NCBI GenBank assembly: GCA_031283575.1
Contig: JAITBL010000159.1
Span: forward strand, 1 to 33,617
Length of the DNA stretch: 33,617 nucleotides
From: Treponema sp.
Lineage (GTDB): Bacteria > Spirochaetota > Spirochaetia > Treponematales > Breznakiellaceae
Reading direction: 5' to 3'
Shown here: piece after piece, positions 8,107 through 15,285 of the stretch
Numbering within the stretch: the stretch's first letter is position 1
How the letters are laid out: each line of letters opens with the position of its first letter
Translations under genes and position numbers: made by a program
The notes under the pieces: generated by a model
Database searches by the model: none
What the model was told of the DNA's origin: nothing
Seen by the model: only the letters and a program-made list of their open reading frames with translations

Positions 8107-8232
8107 ACTCAGTGCATTGAGTATTTTTACTCAGTGCATTGAGTATTTTTACTCAGTGCATTGAGTATTTTTACTCAGTACATTGAGTACTTTTACTCAG
8201 TATACTGAGTAAAAGTACTCAATGCAATAGGG
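8107..8232. repeat. Six-copy 22-bp palindromic repeat array
   Basis: Cores of 16 bp begin at 8107, 8129, 8151, 8173, 8195 and 8217, a strict 22-bp period. The first three are ACTCAGTGCATTGAGT, the fourth has one change, the fifth is the perfect palindrome ACTCAGTATACTGAGT, and the sixth keeps only its first half. T-rich spacers of about 6 bp separate most of them. The array ends 13 bp before the probable ATPase start codon. Spacers are not unique sequences, so this is not CRISPR. It looks like an array of binding sites for a dimeric regulator on one face of the DNA. Confidence 0.9.
8199..8227 (-). promoter_or_regulatory. Putative promoter of the ATPase gene inside the repeat array
   Basis: On the minus strand TTGCAT (8222-8227, in the decayed sixth copy) and TATACT (8199-8204, at the centre of the perfect-palindrome fifth copy) are 17 bp apart. 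A protein bound to the palindromes would cover the -10 box, which suggests autoregulation. About 100 nt of leader with four more copies would precede the start codon. Confidence 0.45.
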
Positions 8233-8270
8233 GATTTTTACCCAAGGGAAGGGGGCATCCTGTCAGGGGT

Positions 8271-8948
8271 TTACTCGATCATATCTACCCAGTAAACATC
8301 GTCATCAAACTCGACGATGCGCACACGGCTTCCTTTTGCCAGGGACTGACTTTTGTCCTTTGAACGGACATAGATTTCGACTTCCCTGCCGTATTGCCAT
8401 TGCCTGACGGCTGCTTTTGAAATAGCCCCCGGCGAAAGGGGAAGGAGCAATTCCGCCTTTTCCATTAAAAGCTCGCCGGGTTTTATGGAAGAATCAAGAT
8501 CGCGGCGGATGAATTTTCGGAGGAACCGCGCGAATACCGCGATTGCCGTACCCACGCCGCCCGCCCAGGCAAGGCTCGCCGCCGGCGCAAGCCCCGTAAA
8601 AAGGCCGAAGAGCCCCATAGGCCCCGCTCCCAGCGAAAAGTACACCAGCGTACGAAACAAGCCTATGATCCCCATAACGGCCCGTACGCCGCCGTCTCGG
8701 TTTACGGGGCTCAGGTAGGAACCGTGATGGCTTTCCGCGCCGTCATCAGGGGCGCCGTCGTATGCCTCCGTATCGTGATCACCGCTGTGATCGGCGCCGC
8801 TGTCGCCGCCGTGATCGGCGCCCGCGTCGTCGCCACTGCCGCTGTCGTCCTGGGAAGCGGCGTGTTCCATGACGCCGAGAAAGTCGATAACGGTAACGCC
8901 CGCCCCGAATACGGCAAGCGCCGTATAAAGGACGTAGAGGTTTCCCAT
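8271..8948 (-). CDS. NfeD/YqiJ-like membrane protein with Asp/His-rich loop
   Basis: A 225-residue protein with an N-terminal membrane helix (about 5-25), further hydrophobic segments (about 90-140, containing LGAGPMGLFGLFTGLAPAA) and a C-terminal part (about 150-225) ending in a short beta-rich domain. This end (GSRVRIVEFDDDVYWVDMIE) resembles the OB fold of NfeD, YuaF and YqiJ proteins. Such proteins are usual partners of flotillins (YuaF-YuaG, YqiJ-YqiK), and two flotillin-like genes lie downstream on the same strand. The odd feature is residues 34-75, a loop with twelve Asp and five His residues between membrane segments, which could bind metal. The ATG has no ribosome site and a -10 box ends six bases before it. 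The assignment to the OB-fold family rests on pattern and context only. Confidence 0.7.
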   Translation of the reverse strand: MGNLYVLYTALAVFGAGVTVIDFLGVMEHAASQDDSGSGDDAGADHGGDSGADHSGDHDTEAYDGAPDDGAESHHGSYLSPVNRDGGVRAVMGIIGLFRTLVYFSLGAGPMGLFGLFTGLAPAASLAWAGGVGTAIAVFARFLRKFIRRDLDSSIKPGELLMEKAELLLPLSPGAISKAAVRQWQYGREVEIYVRSKDKSQSLAKGSRVRIVEFDDDVYWVDMIE

Positions 8949-8954
8949 GGGGAT

Positions 8955-8983
8955 ATACTACATCCCCTTATAGGGTTGGGCAA
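8955..8983 (-). promoter_or_regulatory. Putative leaderless promoter of the NfeD-like gene
   Basis: On the minus strand TTGCCC (8978-8983) and TAGTAT (8955-8960) are separated by 17 bp, and six bases then lead to the ATG at 8948. The spacing is identical to the pilZ promoter. Both hexamers match the consensus at four of six positions. Confidence 0.4.
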
Positions 8984-9036
8984 GCGGTTCATTCTCTGAC
9001 AAATCCAAATCTATGGCGTATAGATCGTTCTTCCGC

Positions 9037-10353
9037 TTATATCCACACAATCCAGATAAACACCGCCGAGGCCGTTGTGGTAAGCAGGGTAAAGGGAAGG
9101 CCGATTTTGAGCCACTGGAAAAAGTTAAGGCGCACATCGCGCTTGCGGAGTATTCCCACAGAAACCACGTTGGCCGAAGCGCCGAAGGGGGTAAGGTTGC
9201 CTCCCATACAGGAACCGACAAGAAGGGCAAACATGTAAAGTTCCTTATTGAGGTGAAGGCTGCCGGCAAGGCTCGCCGCGACAGGGAGCATGACAATGAT
9301 GTAGGGCACATTATCGACAAAACCGGAAATAAGCGTCGAAACGGCGACAATAAGGAAAAAGCCCAAAAACACGTTGGTTCCCACCAGACGGGAAAGGAAT
9401 GTGGCAAAATCGTCGAGAAGGCCGACCGAAGAAACGGCCCCTACCACCACAAAAATACCTGCGAGAAAAAATACCGTATCCCAATCAAGGCCCTTTACCA
9501 GACTCCACACCCCGGAGGCGCTTACCTTGCGGATGAAGCGGTACCAGATCAACCCGGCGGCGCCAAGAATCATGACGAGGAGCCCCGATGCCAGCGAGAT
9601 ACCACCGTAGATAAAAGACGCCGCGGCGAGCCCCGTGATCATCAGAATAAGGATCCAGGTGGGGACCATCGACAGAATCGTTTCTTTTTCTATCGCGACC
9701 TTTTTGCCGCCGTCCTTGGCGAAGATCCAGTAAAAAAAGAGGGCGCCGCAAATCATCCCCACCTGAACGGCAAAGAAGATTGAAAGCCGTCCATGGTATA
9801 CAAAAAAGTCGTTAAAGCCGTATTTGGCGTAGTCGGCAAAGATCATCGACGGCGGGTCTCCCACCAGGGTCGCCGTTCCCTCAAGGTTCGCCATAACCGC
9901 AAGGCCAACCATAAAGTACATGGGGTTGATCCTGAGTTTGCCGCAAAGAGCCAGGGCGATGGGCGCCATTACCAGCACCGTGGCAACATTTTCAACAAAA
10001 GCGCTGATAATCCCCGTCATCACCAGAATAAGCACCATGGCGATTCCCATATTGGGCGATTTTTCTACCAGAGTATCGGCAATGACCGCGGGAACCCGCG
10101 AGTAGATAAAAAGTTCGGCGATGACGAGGCTGCCCACAAAAATCATCAGTACATTCCAGTTGATAAGCTTAACACACGCTTCCTGGACAAGGAGGACGCA
10201 ATCGGTAAAGAAAGCGCTTTCACCGCCCGCCGCGCGGATAATGATCATGAGGACTGCGGCGCCCACCGCGCTCCAGGATTTGCGGTCCGGAAAAATCACA
10301 ATCAGGGTATACATAAAGACTGCAAGAACAAGCACGATCCATTTGACGGGCAT
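9037..10353 (-). CDS. ArsB/NhaD-superfamily ion transporter
   Basis: A 438-residue integral membrane protein with about eleven hydrophobic segments, the normal size for the ion-transporter (IT) superfamily that includes ArsB, NhaD and citrate carriers. The motif GTATLVGDPPSMI in the first half and FVDNVPYIIVMLP plus GGNLTPFGASANVV in the second half are the paired re-entrant signatures of this group. Members exchange sodium or anions (arsenite, dicarboxylates) against protons or sodium; the substrate here cannot be fixed from sequence, though the VGDPPSMI form is closer to the NhaD/P-protein side than to citrate carriers. There is no ars operon around it. It has a good AGGAG site, contained in a 10-bp palindrome (GGAGAACTCC, plus strand), and its own promoter, divergent from the pantothenate kinase gene. 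Confidence 0.85.
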   Translation of the reverse strand: MPVKWIVLVLAVFMYTLIVIFPDRKSWSAVGAAVLMIIIRAAGGESAFFTDCVLLVQEACVKLINWNVLMIFVGSLVIAELFIYSRVPAVIADTLVEKSPNMGIAMVLILVMTGIISAFVENVATVLVMAPIALALCGKLRINPMYFMVGLAVMANLEGTATLVGDPPSMIFADYAKYGFNDFFVYHGRLSIFFAVQVGMICGALFFYWIFAKDGGKKVAIEKETILSMVPTWILILMITGLAAASFIYGGISLASGLLVMILGAAGLIWYRFIRKVSASGVWSLVKGLDWDTVFFLAGIFVVVGAVSSVGLLDDFATFLSRLVGTNVFLGFFLIVAVSTLISGFVDNVPYIIVMLPVAASLAGSLHLNKELYMFALLVGSCMGGNLTPFGASANVVSVGILRKRDVRLNFFQWLKIGLPFTLLTTTASAVFIWIVWI

Positions 10354-10369
10354 GGAGAACTCCTATAGT

Positions 10370-10398
10370 ATTTTAATAGACACGTCTTAACAATACAA
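10370..10398 (-). promoter_or_regulatory. Putative sigma70 promoter of the ArsB/NhaD-like gene
   Basis: On the minus strand TTGTAT (10393-10398) and TAAAAT (10370-10375) are separated by 17 bp. The -10 box matches the consensus at five of six positions. A short leader with AGGAG leads to the ATG at 10353. Confidence 0.45.
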
Positions 10399-10468
10399 AG
10401 CAGATATTTGCAATTGTAGAGTATTTGCGCGTCTGTGAAAAGGTACAGAACTTATGCCCGGAGGAAAG

Positions 10469-11281
10469 ATGATCATCGGCATTGACATTGGCAGCACCAC
10501 TACCAAAGCTGTTTCCATAGACGGCGGCCGCGTAATCCACAAAATTAAAACCAAAGCCTCCGACGCCGTTACCTCCGCCACCGGCGCTTTTGGCAAGATG
10601 ATTGTGGAAAACGGCATCAAGATGGGCAGCATTGACCGTATCATGATCACGGGAGCGGGCGCCGGTAAAATACGGGACGATCTTTTTGGCATACCGACCG
10701 GCATGGCCGATGAAATACAGTCGATCGGCATTGGAGGCATCTTCCTTGCCGGCAGGGACAACATCATCATCACCAATATCGGTACCGGCACCGTCTTCAT
10801 CGACGCCCGCCGCGGCGGCATCTCGCATCTGGGCGGTTCGGGCGTGGGCGGAGGTACGATACTCGGCCTTGCCAAGCGGCTTCTCAATGTGTCGGACTTT
10901 AACGGGATTATGGCCCTGGCCGAAAAGGGCCGGCTCAATCAGGTGGATCTGCTGCTGGAAGACATTATGGAAACGGACTTGAGCTTTTTGGGCCGCGAAT
11001 CGACCGCGTCAAACTTCGCCAAAATGCTCGACACCGCCCAAAGCGAAGACATCGCTCTGGGAATTATCAACATGGTCTACCAGGTTATCGGCATGCTTTC
11101 GGTTTTTGCCGCTAAAAGCAAAAACACCGACAAGGTGGTAGTTACCGGCAACGGCAGTAATAATTCCATAGGCAAAAAAATTTTTACCGCCATTACCGGC
11201 ATGTACCAGGTTGAATTTGAATACCCCGCCGGCGCCGAATATACTACGGCAATCGGCGCGGGGCTTAAACCAGTTTCTTGA
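10469..11281 (+). CDS. coaW: Type II pantothenate kinase (CoaW-like)
   Basis: The likely role is phosphorylation of pantothenate, the first step of coenzyme A synthesis. The 270-residue protein has the ASKHA-fold signatures: phosphate-1 loop [10 protein letters not shown] at residues 4-13, a probable catalytic Glu in [10 protein letters not shown], phosphate-2 GTGTVFI and the glycine-rich adenosine motif [12 protein letters not shown]. These fit the type II (animal and staphylococcal) class better than type I (CoaA) or type III (CoaX). A BadF/BcrA-type activator is excluded because no Fe-S cysteines are present. The start at 10469 is chosen over 10454 because GGAGG lies four bases before it. 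The last 17 bp overlap the end of metK on the other strand. Substrate specificity is inferred from the family. Confidence 0.8.
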   Translation: MIIGIDIGSTTTKAVSIDGGRVIHKIKTKASDAVTSATGAFGKMIVENGIKMGSIDRIMITGAGAGKIRDDLFGIPTGMADEIQSIGIGGIFLAGRDNIIITNIGTGTVFIDARRGGISHLGGSGVGGGTILGLAKRLLNVSDFNGIMALAEKGRLNQVDLLLEDIMETDLSFLGRESTASNFAKMLDTAQSEDIALGIINMVYQVIGMLSVFAAKSKNTDKVVVTGNGSNNSIGKKIFTAITGMYQVEFEYPAGAEYTTAIGAGLKPVS

Positions 11282-12431
11282 TTTCCCCGGCTTTGTCGGT
11301 TTTCTCCCAGGGGAACTCGCTGCGGCCGAAGTGTCCGTAACTGGCGGTTTTCCGGAAGATAGGCCTGCGCAGATCCAGAACCTTTACAATTCCCGCCGGG
11401 GTAAGGTCAAAAACCTTTTTGACGGCTTCTTCGATGTTCGCCTCGGGGGTTTTGGCGGTACCGAAGGTATCCACCATTACCGAAACGGGAAAGGGAACGC
11501 CGATGGCGTAGGCCAGTTCCACCTCGCAGCGTTCCGCAAGGCCCGCGGCGACAATGTTCTTCGCCACATAGCGGGCCATGTAGGCGGCGGAGCGGTCAAC
11601 CTTGGTCGGATCTTTGCCGGAGAACGCGCCGCCCCCGTGGCGGCCCATGCCGCCGTAGGTGTCGACGATGATCTTGCGGCCGGTAAGACCCGTGTCGCCA
11701 AAGGGCCCGCCCACCACGAAACGGCCGGTGGGATTGATGTAGTATTTGGTGCTGCCGTCCAAAAGGCCGGTGGGTTCAAGAATCGGCTTGATAATTTGGT
11801 CAATAACCGTGTTCTTGATTTCGCTATAGGAAACGTCGGGACCGTGCTGGTGCGAAACCACCACGGCGTCAATGCGTATGGGCTTGTGGCCTTCATACTC
11901 AAGCGTTACCTGGCTCTTGGCATCGGGACGCAGCCACTTGATCGTTTTGTTTTTGCGAAGTTCCGCAGCCTTAAGGAGCACCTTGTGGGCCAGGGTGATG
12001 GGAAGAGGCATCAACTCTTCGGTCTCGTTACAGGCAAAGCCGAACATCATTCCCTGATCGCCGGCGCCCTGCTGGCCCTTGTATTCCTCTAGACCCACGC
12101 CGGAAACGCCCTGGCTGATGTCAGGGGACTGGCTGTGTATCATGTCGAGCACCGCCATGGAGTGACAGTCCAGGCCGTATTCGGGATCGGTATAGCCGAT
12201 TTCCCTTGCCACATTGCGCACCACATCTTGAAAATCCACAAAGGTCTGTGTGGTGATTTCGCCGCCTACCAGCACCAGCGAAGTGGAAGCAAAGGTCTCA
12301 CAGGCAACGCGGCTCTGGGGGTCGTCCTTAAGGCACGCGTCGAGTATAGCGTCCGATACCTGATCGCAAAGTTTGTCGGGGTGGCCTTCGCCCACCGATT
12401 CAGAAGTAAAAAAATAACGCCGGTTTTCCAT
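11265..12431 (-). CDS. metK: S-adenosylmethionine synthetase
   Basis: MetK makes S-adenosylmethionine from methionine and ATP. The 388-residue product is full length and shows the hallmark motifs: ATP-binding [16 protein letters not shown] near the N-terminus, [12 protein letters not shown] (family hexapeptide region) and the P-loop-like [16 protein letters not shown]. Asp, His and Lys ligands for metal and triphosphate lie in these motifs. An upstream GTG at 12452 is in frame, but the ATG at 12431 is preferred because AGAGGA lies eight bases before it and the protein then starts in the normal place ([16 protein letters not shown]). A strong promoter lies about 160 bp upstream and the leader between them is highly structured. 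The gene's end overlaps the pantothenate kinase gene tail to tail. Confidence 0.97.
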   Translation of the reverse strand: MENRRYFFTSESVGEGHPDKLCDQVSDAILDACLKDDPQSRVACETFASTSLVLVGGEITTQTFVDFQDVVRNVAREIGYTDPEYGLDCHSMAVLDMIHSQSPDISQGVSGVGLEEYKGQQGAGDQGMMFGFACNETEELMPLPITLAHKVLLKAAELRKNKTIKWLRPDAKSQVTLEYEGHKPIRIDAVVVSHQHGPDVSYSEIKNTVIDQIIKPILEPTGLLDGSTKYYINPTGRFVVGGPFGDTGLTGRKIIVDTYGGMGRHGGGAFSGKDPTKVDRSAAYMARYVAKNIVAAGLAERCEVELAYAIGVPFPVSVMVDTFGTAKTPEANIEEAVKKVFDLTPAGIVKVLDLRRPIFRKTASYGHFGRSEFPWEKTDKAGEIKKLV

Positions 12432-12480
12432 GATTAATTCCTCTCTATTCACTTACGTGTCTTTTTAGCCCCTCATAACA

Positions 12481-12582
12481 GCCGGAAAAAACGCGACGCG
12501 TTCTACCGGCATTCCGAAACGCCGTTTTATCTACAGGCGGGTTTCCGCCCTTGAGGGCGGAAATGTCGTCAACAGCGTTTCG
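12481..12582 (-). promoter_or_regulatory. Structured 5' leader of metK (candidate cis-regulatory RNA)
   Basis: In the minus-strand transcript an outer helix is possible between CGAAACGC (12575-12582) and GCGTTTCG (12515-12522). It encloses a perfect 9-bp hairpin (TTTCCGCCC/GGGCGGAAA with a 4-nt loop, 12542-12563). A third hairpin, GCCGG/CCGGC with an inner AACGC/GCGTT stem, spans 12481-12510, and its 3' side contains six T residues. A GGCGG run at 12536-12540 could pair with one arm of the 9-bp hairpin instead, so alternative folds exist. I see no known SAM-riboswitch core. The downstream gene makes S-adenosylmethionine, so feedback control is a natural idea, but this is inference. Confidence 0.4.
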
Positions 12583-12587
12583 TGATC

Positions 12588-12616
12588 AGTATAGGGGAAT
12601 GAAAGAAAAAATTCAA
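12588..12616 (-). promoter_or_regulatory. Sigma70-type promoter of metK
   Basis: On the minus strand TTGAAT (12611-12616) and TATACT (12588-12593) are separated by exactly 17 bp. Transcription should start near 12580, giving a leader of about 150 nt before the metK ATG. Confidence 0.65.
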
Positions 12617-12677
12617 TCGTTGCCCGCATTGCCGCAGCTTCGCCCCGCTCCGCGGAGGCTCGTTCCGGGACTACAGC

Positions 12678-13310
12678 TTAGGCGGACTCTTCTTCGCAAG
12701 CTTCAAAGTCACAACGGCAGTAGGCGGCGTTGCATTCCGGCAGGGGCAAAGCAGGCACATTGTTGATGGAATAAACGCCGTCGTGATTTTTGATTTCCTC
12801 GCAATCGCCGTCGCCGCCCATGCTGATTATCCTTACTCTGGTGACGCCCCGCGCCCTCAGTTCCATCAGCTTGTACTTTCTGCTGATGCCGAATACGTTC
12901 AGGTAATAGAGGATGGGAATGATTTGGCGGGGATCCTTTTCGGACAAGCCTTTTTCACTCATGCAGTCCACCATTTCCCGGGAAATTTTCAGATCGGGGT
13001 CAATGTGCGCCGCCGCCTTTTCCTCGTCCGAAAGGCAATCGTTATATGAAAACGGATCGGTGAAATAGCCCCCGATTTTAGGGATGATCGTCTCCATGTA
13101 AGGCAATTTTTCCTCTTTAAAATAACCGGAACGCTCGATATCCCGCATCAGTCCCGTAAGTATCTCTTTTCGGAGTATGGCTTTTCGTTCGTTGGGGGGC
13201 AGCGTCACATAGTTTGCCGCGCTTACCAGCAGTTTGATATCCTCGCCGCTCTGCCTGGTTGCCAGAACCTCTCGTATTTTTTTTGCCAATTCCAGAAGAT
13301 CAGCCGCCAT
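12678..13310 (-). CDS. Uncharacterised protein with Cys-rich C-terminus
   Basis: I do not recognise this 210-residue protein. It is soluble, with no signal peptide or membrane helix. The first 130 residues are mostly helical and charged. The C-terminal 50 residues contain GDGDCEEI, then LPLPECNAAYCRCDFEACEEE, giving five cysteines, four of them within 13 residues. The pattern suggests a small metal-binding knuckle, or possibly a redox site. It is transcribed towards metK from its own promoter with a GGGGAG ribosome site five bases before the ATG. No hairpin followed by a T-run is seen after the stop, so transcription may continue into metK. The region between this gene and metK holds a GC-rich inverted repeat (CTCCGCGGAG) in addition to the metK promoter and leader. 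Confidence 0.75.
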   Translation of the reverse strand: MAADLLELAKKIREVLATRQSGEDIKLLVSAANYVTLPPNERKAILRKEILTGLMRDIERSGYFKEEKLPYMETIIPKIGGYFTDPFSYNDCLSDEEKAAAHIDPDLKISREMVDCMSEKGLSEKDPRQIIPILYYLNVFGISRKYKLMELRARGVTRVRIISMGGDGDCEEIKNHDGVYSINNVPALPLPECNAAYCRCDFEACEEESA

Positions 13311-13333
13311 ATTCTCCCCTTCTTAAGGACAAT

Positions 13334-13362
13334 AGTATAGCACGTTGGTTTACAGTTGTACA
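13334..13362 (-). promoter_or_regulatory. Putative sigma70 promoter of the Cys-rich protein gene
   Basis: On the minus strand TGTACA (13357-13362) and TATACT (13334-13339) are separated by 17 bp. A leader of about 20 nt with GGGGAG follows before the ATG at 13310. Confidence 0.5.
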
Positions 13363-13449
13363 GGGCAAAAATTCGTTTTTTTCACTGTTGATTGGCCGTT
13401 GCGGAAAAATCCGTAAATTTTCGGAGCTTGCCGTATGCCGCTTTCATGT

Positions 13450-13471
13450 CGTTTTCACGCCGTTTTCACGC
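13450..13471. repeat. Short tandem duplication in an intergenic region
   Basis: Two perfect head-to-tail copies of CGTTTTCACGC lie in the gap between the Cys-rich protein gene and the exported protein gene. A degenerate third copy precedes them at 13439-13449. The rest of the gap (about 230 bp) holds an imperfect GC-rich inverted repeat just past the stop of the exported protein gene and the promoter listed above. Confidence 0.5.
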
Positions 13472-13539
13472 CGGTTCCGGCAGAAACCGCATCTTCGCCT
13501 ACAGGCAAAAGCGGACGGCCTCAAAGCCGCCCTGTAAGG

Positions 13540-14067
13540 TTAATTGAGCAGCTGTTCAAGCCGTTTTTGTTTGTCGTATTCGGCGCGGGCGGCGTCGAGG
13601 TGATCGGCCGTCAGCGCGTCAAGGAAGGCTTCGACCTGTTCTTTTGAGAAACGAAAGTCGGGAACCACTTCCGCGCCCACATTCACATAGAGGGTAAACG
13701 CGGGAGGCGTTCCGCTAAAAACAAAGTAGAGGGTGACGGGCACTTTGGTAAACTCGTCGTGATAAAGGTATTCGTCAATTTCAAGGACATCGATCAGCTT
13801 GGTTACCGCCGCCTGTTCGCTCGAGGCAATCGCCTCCCATTCGAACCACTTGGCAAGCAGGTCCCGCAGGGTTTCGAGCCGCCGCTCGTCCAGAAAAAAA
13901 GCCGTCTCCCTGATGTAGAGAATATAGCGGTAATCGTAGTAGTCGATGTAGCGAAGGGAAAAGGGCGTGGCCCCCGTTTTGGTCTCGACCGTACAGTGAA
14001 AGATCTGGGCCTGGGAAAGAACGGCGGCAAAGGAAAACAGGATCACCAAAAAAAGCGTTTTTTTCAT
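13540..14067 (-). CDS. Exported hypothetical protein
   Basis: A 175-residue protein of unknown function. It begins with a clear type I signal peptide (two Lys, a hydrophobic run, likely cleavage after SQAQ near residue 21), so it should be periplasmic. The mature part is rich in aromatic residues (RYIDYYDYRYILYI at about 39-52) and in acidic residues, and ends in a Lys/Arg-rich helix. A single Cys follows the cleavage site region (HC at about 24-25), but it is not in a lipobox. GGAGG precedes the ATG. It follows acyP on the same strand with a 33-bp gap and could be read from the ribosomal-protein operon upstream. A GC-rich inverted repeat with a short T-run (13505-13535) just past the stop may be a weak terminator. 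Confidence 0.72.
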   Translation of the reverse strand: MKKTLFLVILFSFAAVLSQAQIFHCTVETKTGATPFSLRYIDYYDYRYILYIRETAFFLDERRLETLRDLLAKWFEWEAIASSEQAAVTKLIDVLEIDEYLYHDEFTKVPVTLYFVFSGTPPAFTLYVNVGAEVVPDFRFSKEQVEAFLDALTADHLDAARAEYDKQKRLEQLLN

Positions 14068-14100
14068 GCCGCCTCCATTCGCGCGCAGTATCCTCTTTAA

Positions 14101-14373
14101 TTAATAGTCTACTCCAAAATTACGAAAAATTCCTTTGGGCGCTCCGTCAACTTTTTCCATATCGTCAACACGGGCGCCCGGCGGGCCCTGCCGCAGCCAT
14201 TGCTCAAAAACGGCAAGCTCTTTTTCGCCGCCTTCGGCCCATACTTCGACGTCACCCGCGCCGGTGTTCCGTACCCAGCCGGAAAGACGCAGCCGCTTCG
14301 CCTCGTTGACCGCGTACCAGCGGAAACCTACCCCCTGAACGCGGCCGTGAAGACGGGCGAAAAAGGCCTTCAC
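14101..14373 (-). CDS. acyP: Acylphosphatase
   Basis: A 90-residue acylphosphatase, which hydrolyses carboxyl-phosphate bonds such as that of acetyl phosphate. The substrate-binding loop GRVQGVGFRWY carries the catalytic Arg, and the second signature is GWVRNTGAGDVEVWAEG, whose Asn is the other catalytic residue. Size and fold pattern are those of the stand-alone enzyme. The start is a GTG that overlaps the TGA of recX (GTGA) and has a strong GGGAGGAAGG before it, so translation is coupled to recX. Housekeeping role, position in an operon with recX and ribosomal protein genes inferred from spacing. Confidence 0.95.
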   Translation of the reverse strand: MKAFFARLHGRVQGVGFRWYAVNEAKRLRLSGWVRNTGAGDVEVWAEGGEKELAVFEQWLRQGPPGARVDDMEKVDGAPKGIFRNFGVDY

Positions 14374-14816
14374 CCTTCCTCCCTCAGCTCCGCAATGATA
14401 TCAGCCGTAAAGCCTTCATAGCGAAGGAGGCGGCGCGTCGTTTCCTCGTTCATGTCAAGCTTTTTTCTGGCAAGAACGCGGCGGATCAGATTTTTTTCAA
14501 GATCCGCGCCAAGCGTTTCGTTCAGGGCCGCTTTGGCCGTCTCGCGTTCAATGCCCCGCGCCTGAAGGGAGGCGAGGAGAAAGCGGGGTCCTTTGTTTGA
14601 ATAGGCGAGGCGGCCCTTGAGCCAAAGCCGGGCATAGCGTTCATCATCAAGGAGTCTGGTTTCGACAAGACGGGCAAGGACATCGGTAATAACGGACGGA
14701 GAATGTTTACGCGCCGCCAGTTTACGGAACAGCCCCGCGGTATTTTGCTCGGCACGGGCAATAAGGCGCAGGGCCGCCTGTTCTGCCGACGCATAGGCCG
14801 GCGTTTTTAAATTCAT
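14370..14816 (-). CDS. recX: RecX-family regulator of recombination
   Basis: A 148-residue RecX protein, which binds RecA filaments and limits recombination and SOS induction. The sequence shows the three-helix repeats of the family: residues about 8-40 (AALRLIARAEQNTAGLFRKL), the hallmark LLDDERYARLWLKGRL at about 55-70, and RGIERETAKAAL at about 87-98. The C-terminal repeat contains RRLLRYEGFTADII. recA is not in the window. The ATG lies 44 bp after rpsI with only a weak ribosome site, and its TGA overlaps the acyP start. A short palindrome (CCGTTAACGG) with ATTTTA lies between rpsI and recX but is too small to be a confident terminator. Confidence 0.92.
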   Translation of the reverse strand: MNLKTPAYASAEQAALRLIARAEQNTAGLFRKLAARKHSPSVITDVLARLVETRLLDDERYARLWLKGRLAYSNKGPRFLLASLQARGIERETAKAALNETLGADLEKNLIRRVLARKKLDMNEETTRRLLRYEGFTADIIAELREEG

Positions 14817-14860
14817 ACACTTTCGCCTTCGCGGTAAAATCCGTTAACGGCGGCTGATTG

Positions 14861-15253
14861 CTAGCGCTTGCTGAACTGGAAGCGGCGGCGGGCTCCGCGC
14901 TGGCCGTATTTCTTTCGTTCCACCATACGGGGATCGCGGGTAAGAAAGCCGTTGCTCCGCAGGGAAACCATATTGGCCTGGTCGATTTGGCAGAGTGCGC
15001 GGGCAAGGCCGTGACGGCAGGCGCCCGCCTGACCGTTGGAGCCGCCGCCGTAAACATTGATCAGCACGTCAAATTTGTTTTCGCTGGCAGTAACCATGAG
15101 GGGCTGGCGAACTATCATGGCGTGTTCCCCCTGGGAAAAATAAGCGCCCAGTTCCTTGCCGTTGACAACAATTTTACCGGCGCCATCCCTTACATAGACC
15201 CGCGCGACAGCGGTTTTTCTTCTGCCGGTTCCAATTCCTAGATTCTTTACCAC
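14861..15253 (-). CDS. rpsI: 30S ribosomal protein uS9
   Basis: A full-length 130-residue uS9, part of the small ribosomal subunit head, whose C-terminal tail reaches the tRNA in the P site. The family signatures are present: GTGRRKTAVARVYVRDG near the N-terminus, GGGSNGQAGACRHGLARAL in the middle and the invariant tail KKYGQRGARRRFQFSKR, ending in the universal SKR. The start is a GTG with AAGGAG five bases before it. It follows rplM by 32 bp, the nearly universal bacterial rplM-rpsI pair, and is read from the rplM promoter. Confidence 0.98.
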   Translation of the reverse strand: MVKNLGIGTGRRKTAVARVYVRDGAGKIVVNGKELGAYFSQGEHAMIVRQPLMVTASENKFDVLINVYGGGSNGQAGACRHGLARALCQIDQANMVSLRSNGFLTRDPRMVERKKYGQRGARRRFQFSKR

Positions 15254-15285
15254 AGTCTCTCCTTATCCTGACGCCAGTTCCACAA

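Noticed and set aside
8107-8232. CRISPR array
   Set aside because: The units are 22 bp long with about 6-bp T-rich spacers that are alike; there are no unique 25-40 bp spacers and no cas genes.
10354-10363. Palindrome GGAGAACTCC as an operator
   Set aside because: It simply spans the AGGAG ribosome site of the transporter gene; a single 10-bp palindrome is not enough to claim regulation.
12432-12582. Known SAM riboswitch upstream of metK
   Set aside because: The conserved cores of the SAM-I, SAM-II and SAM-III classes are not visible by eye, so only an unnamed structured leader is reported.
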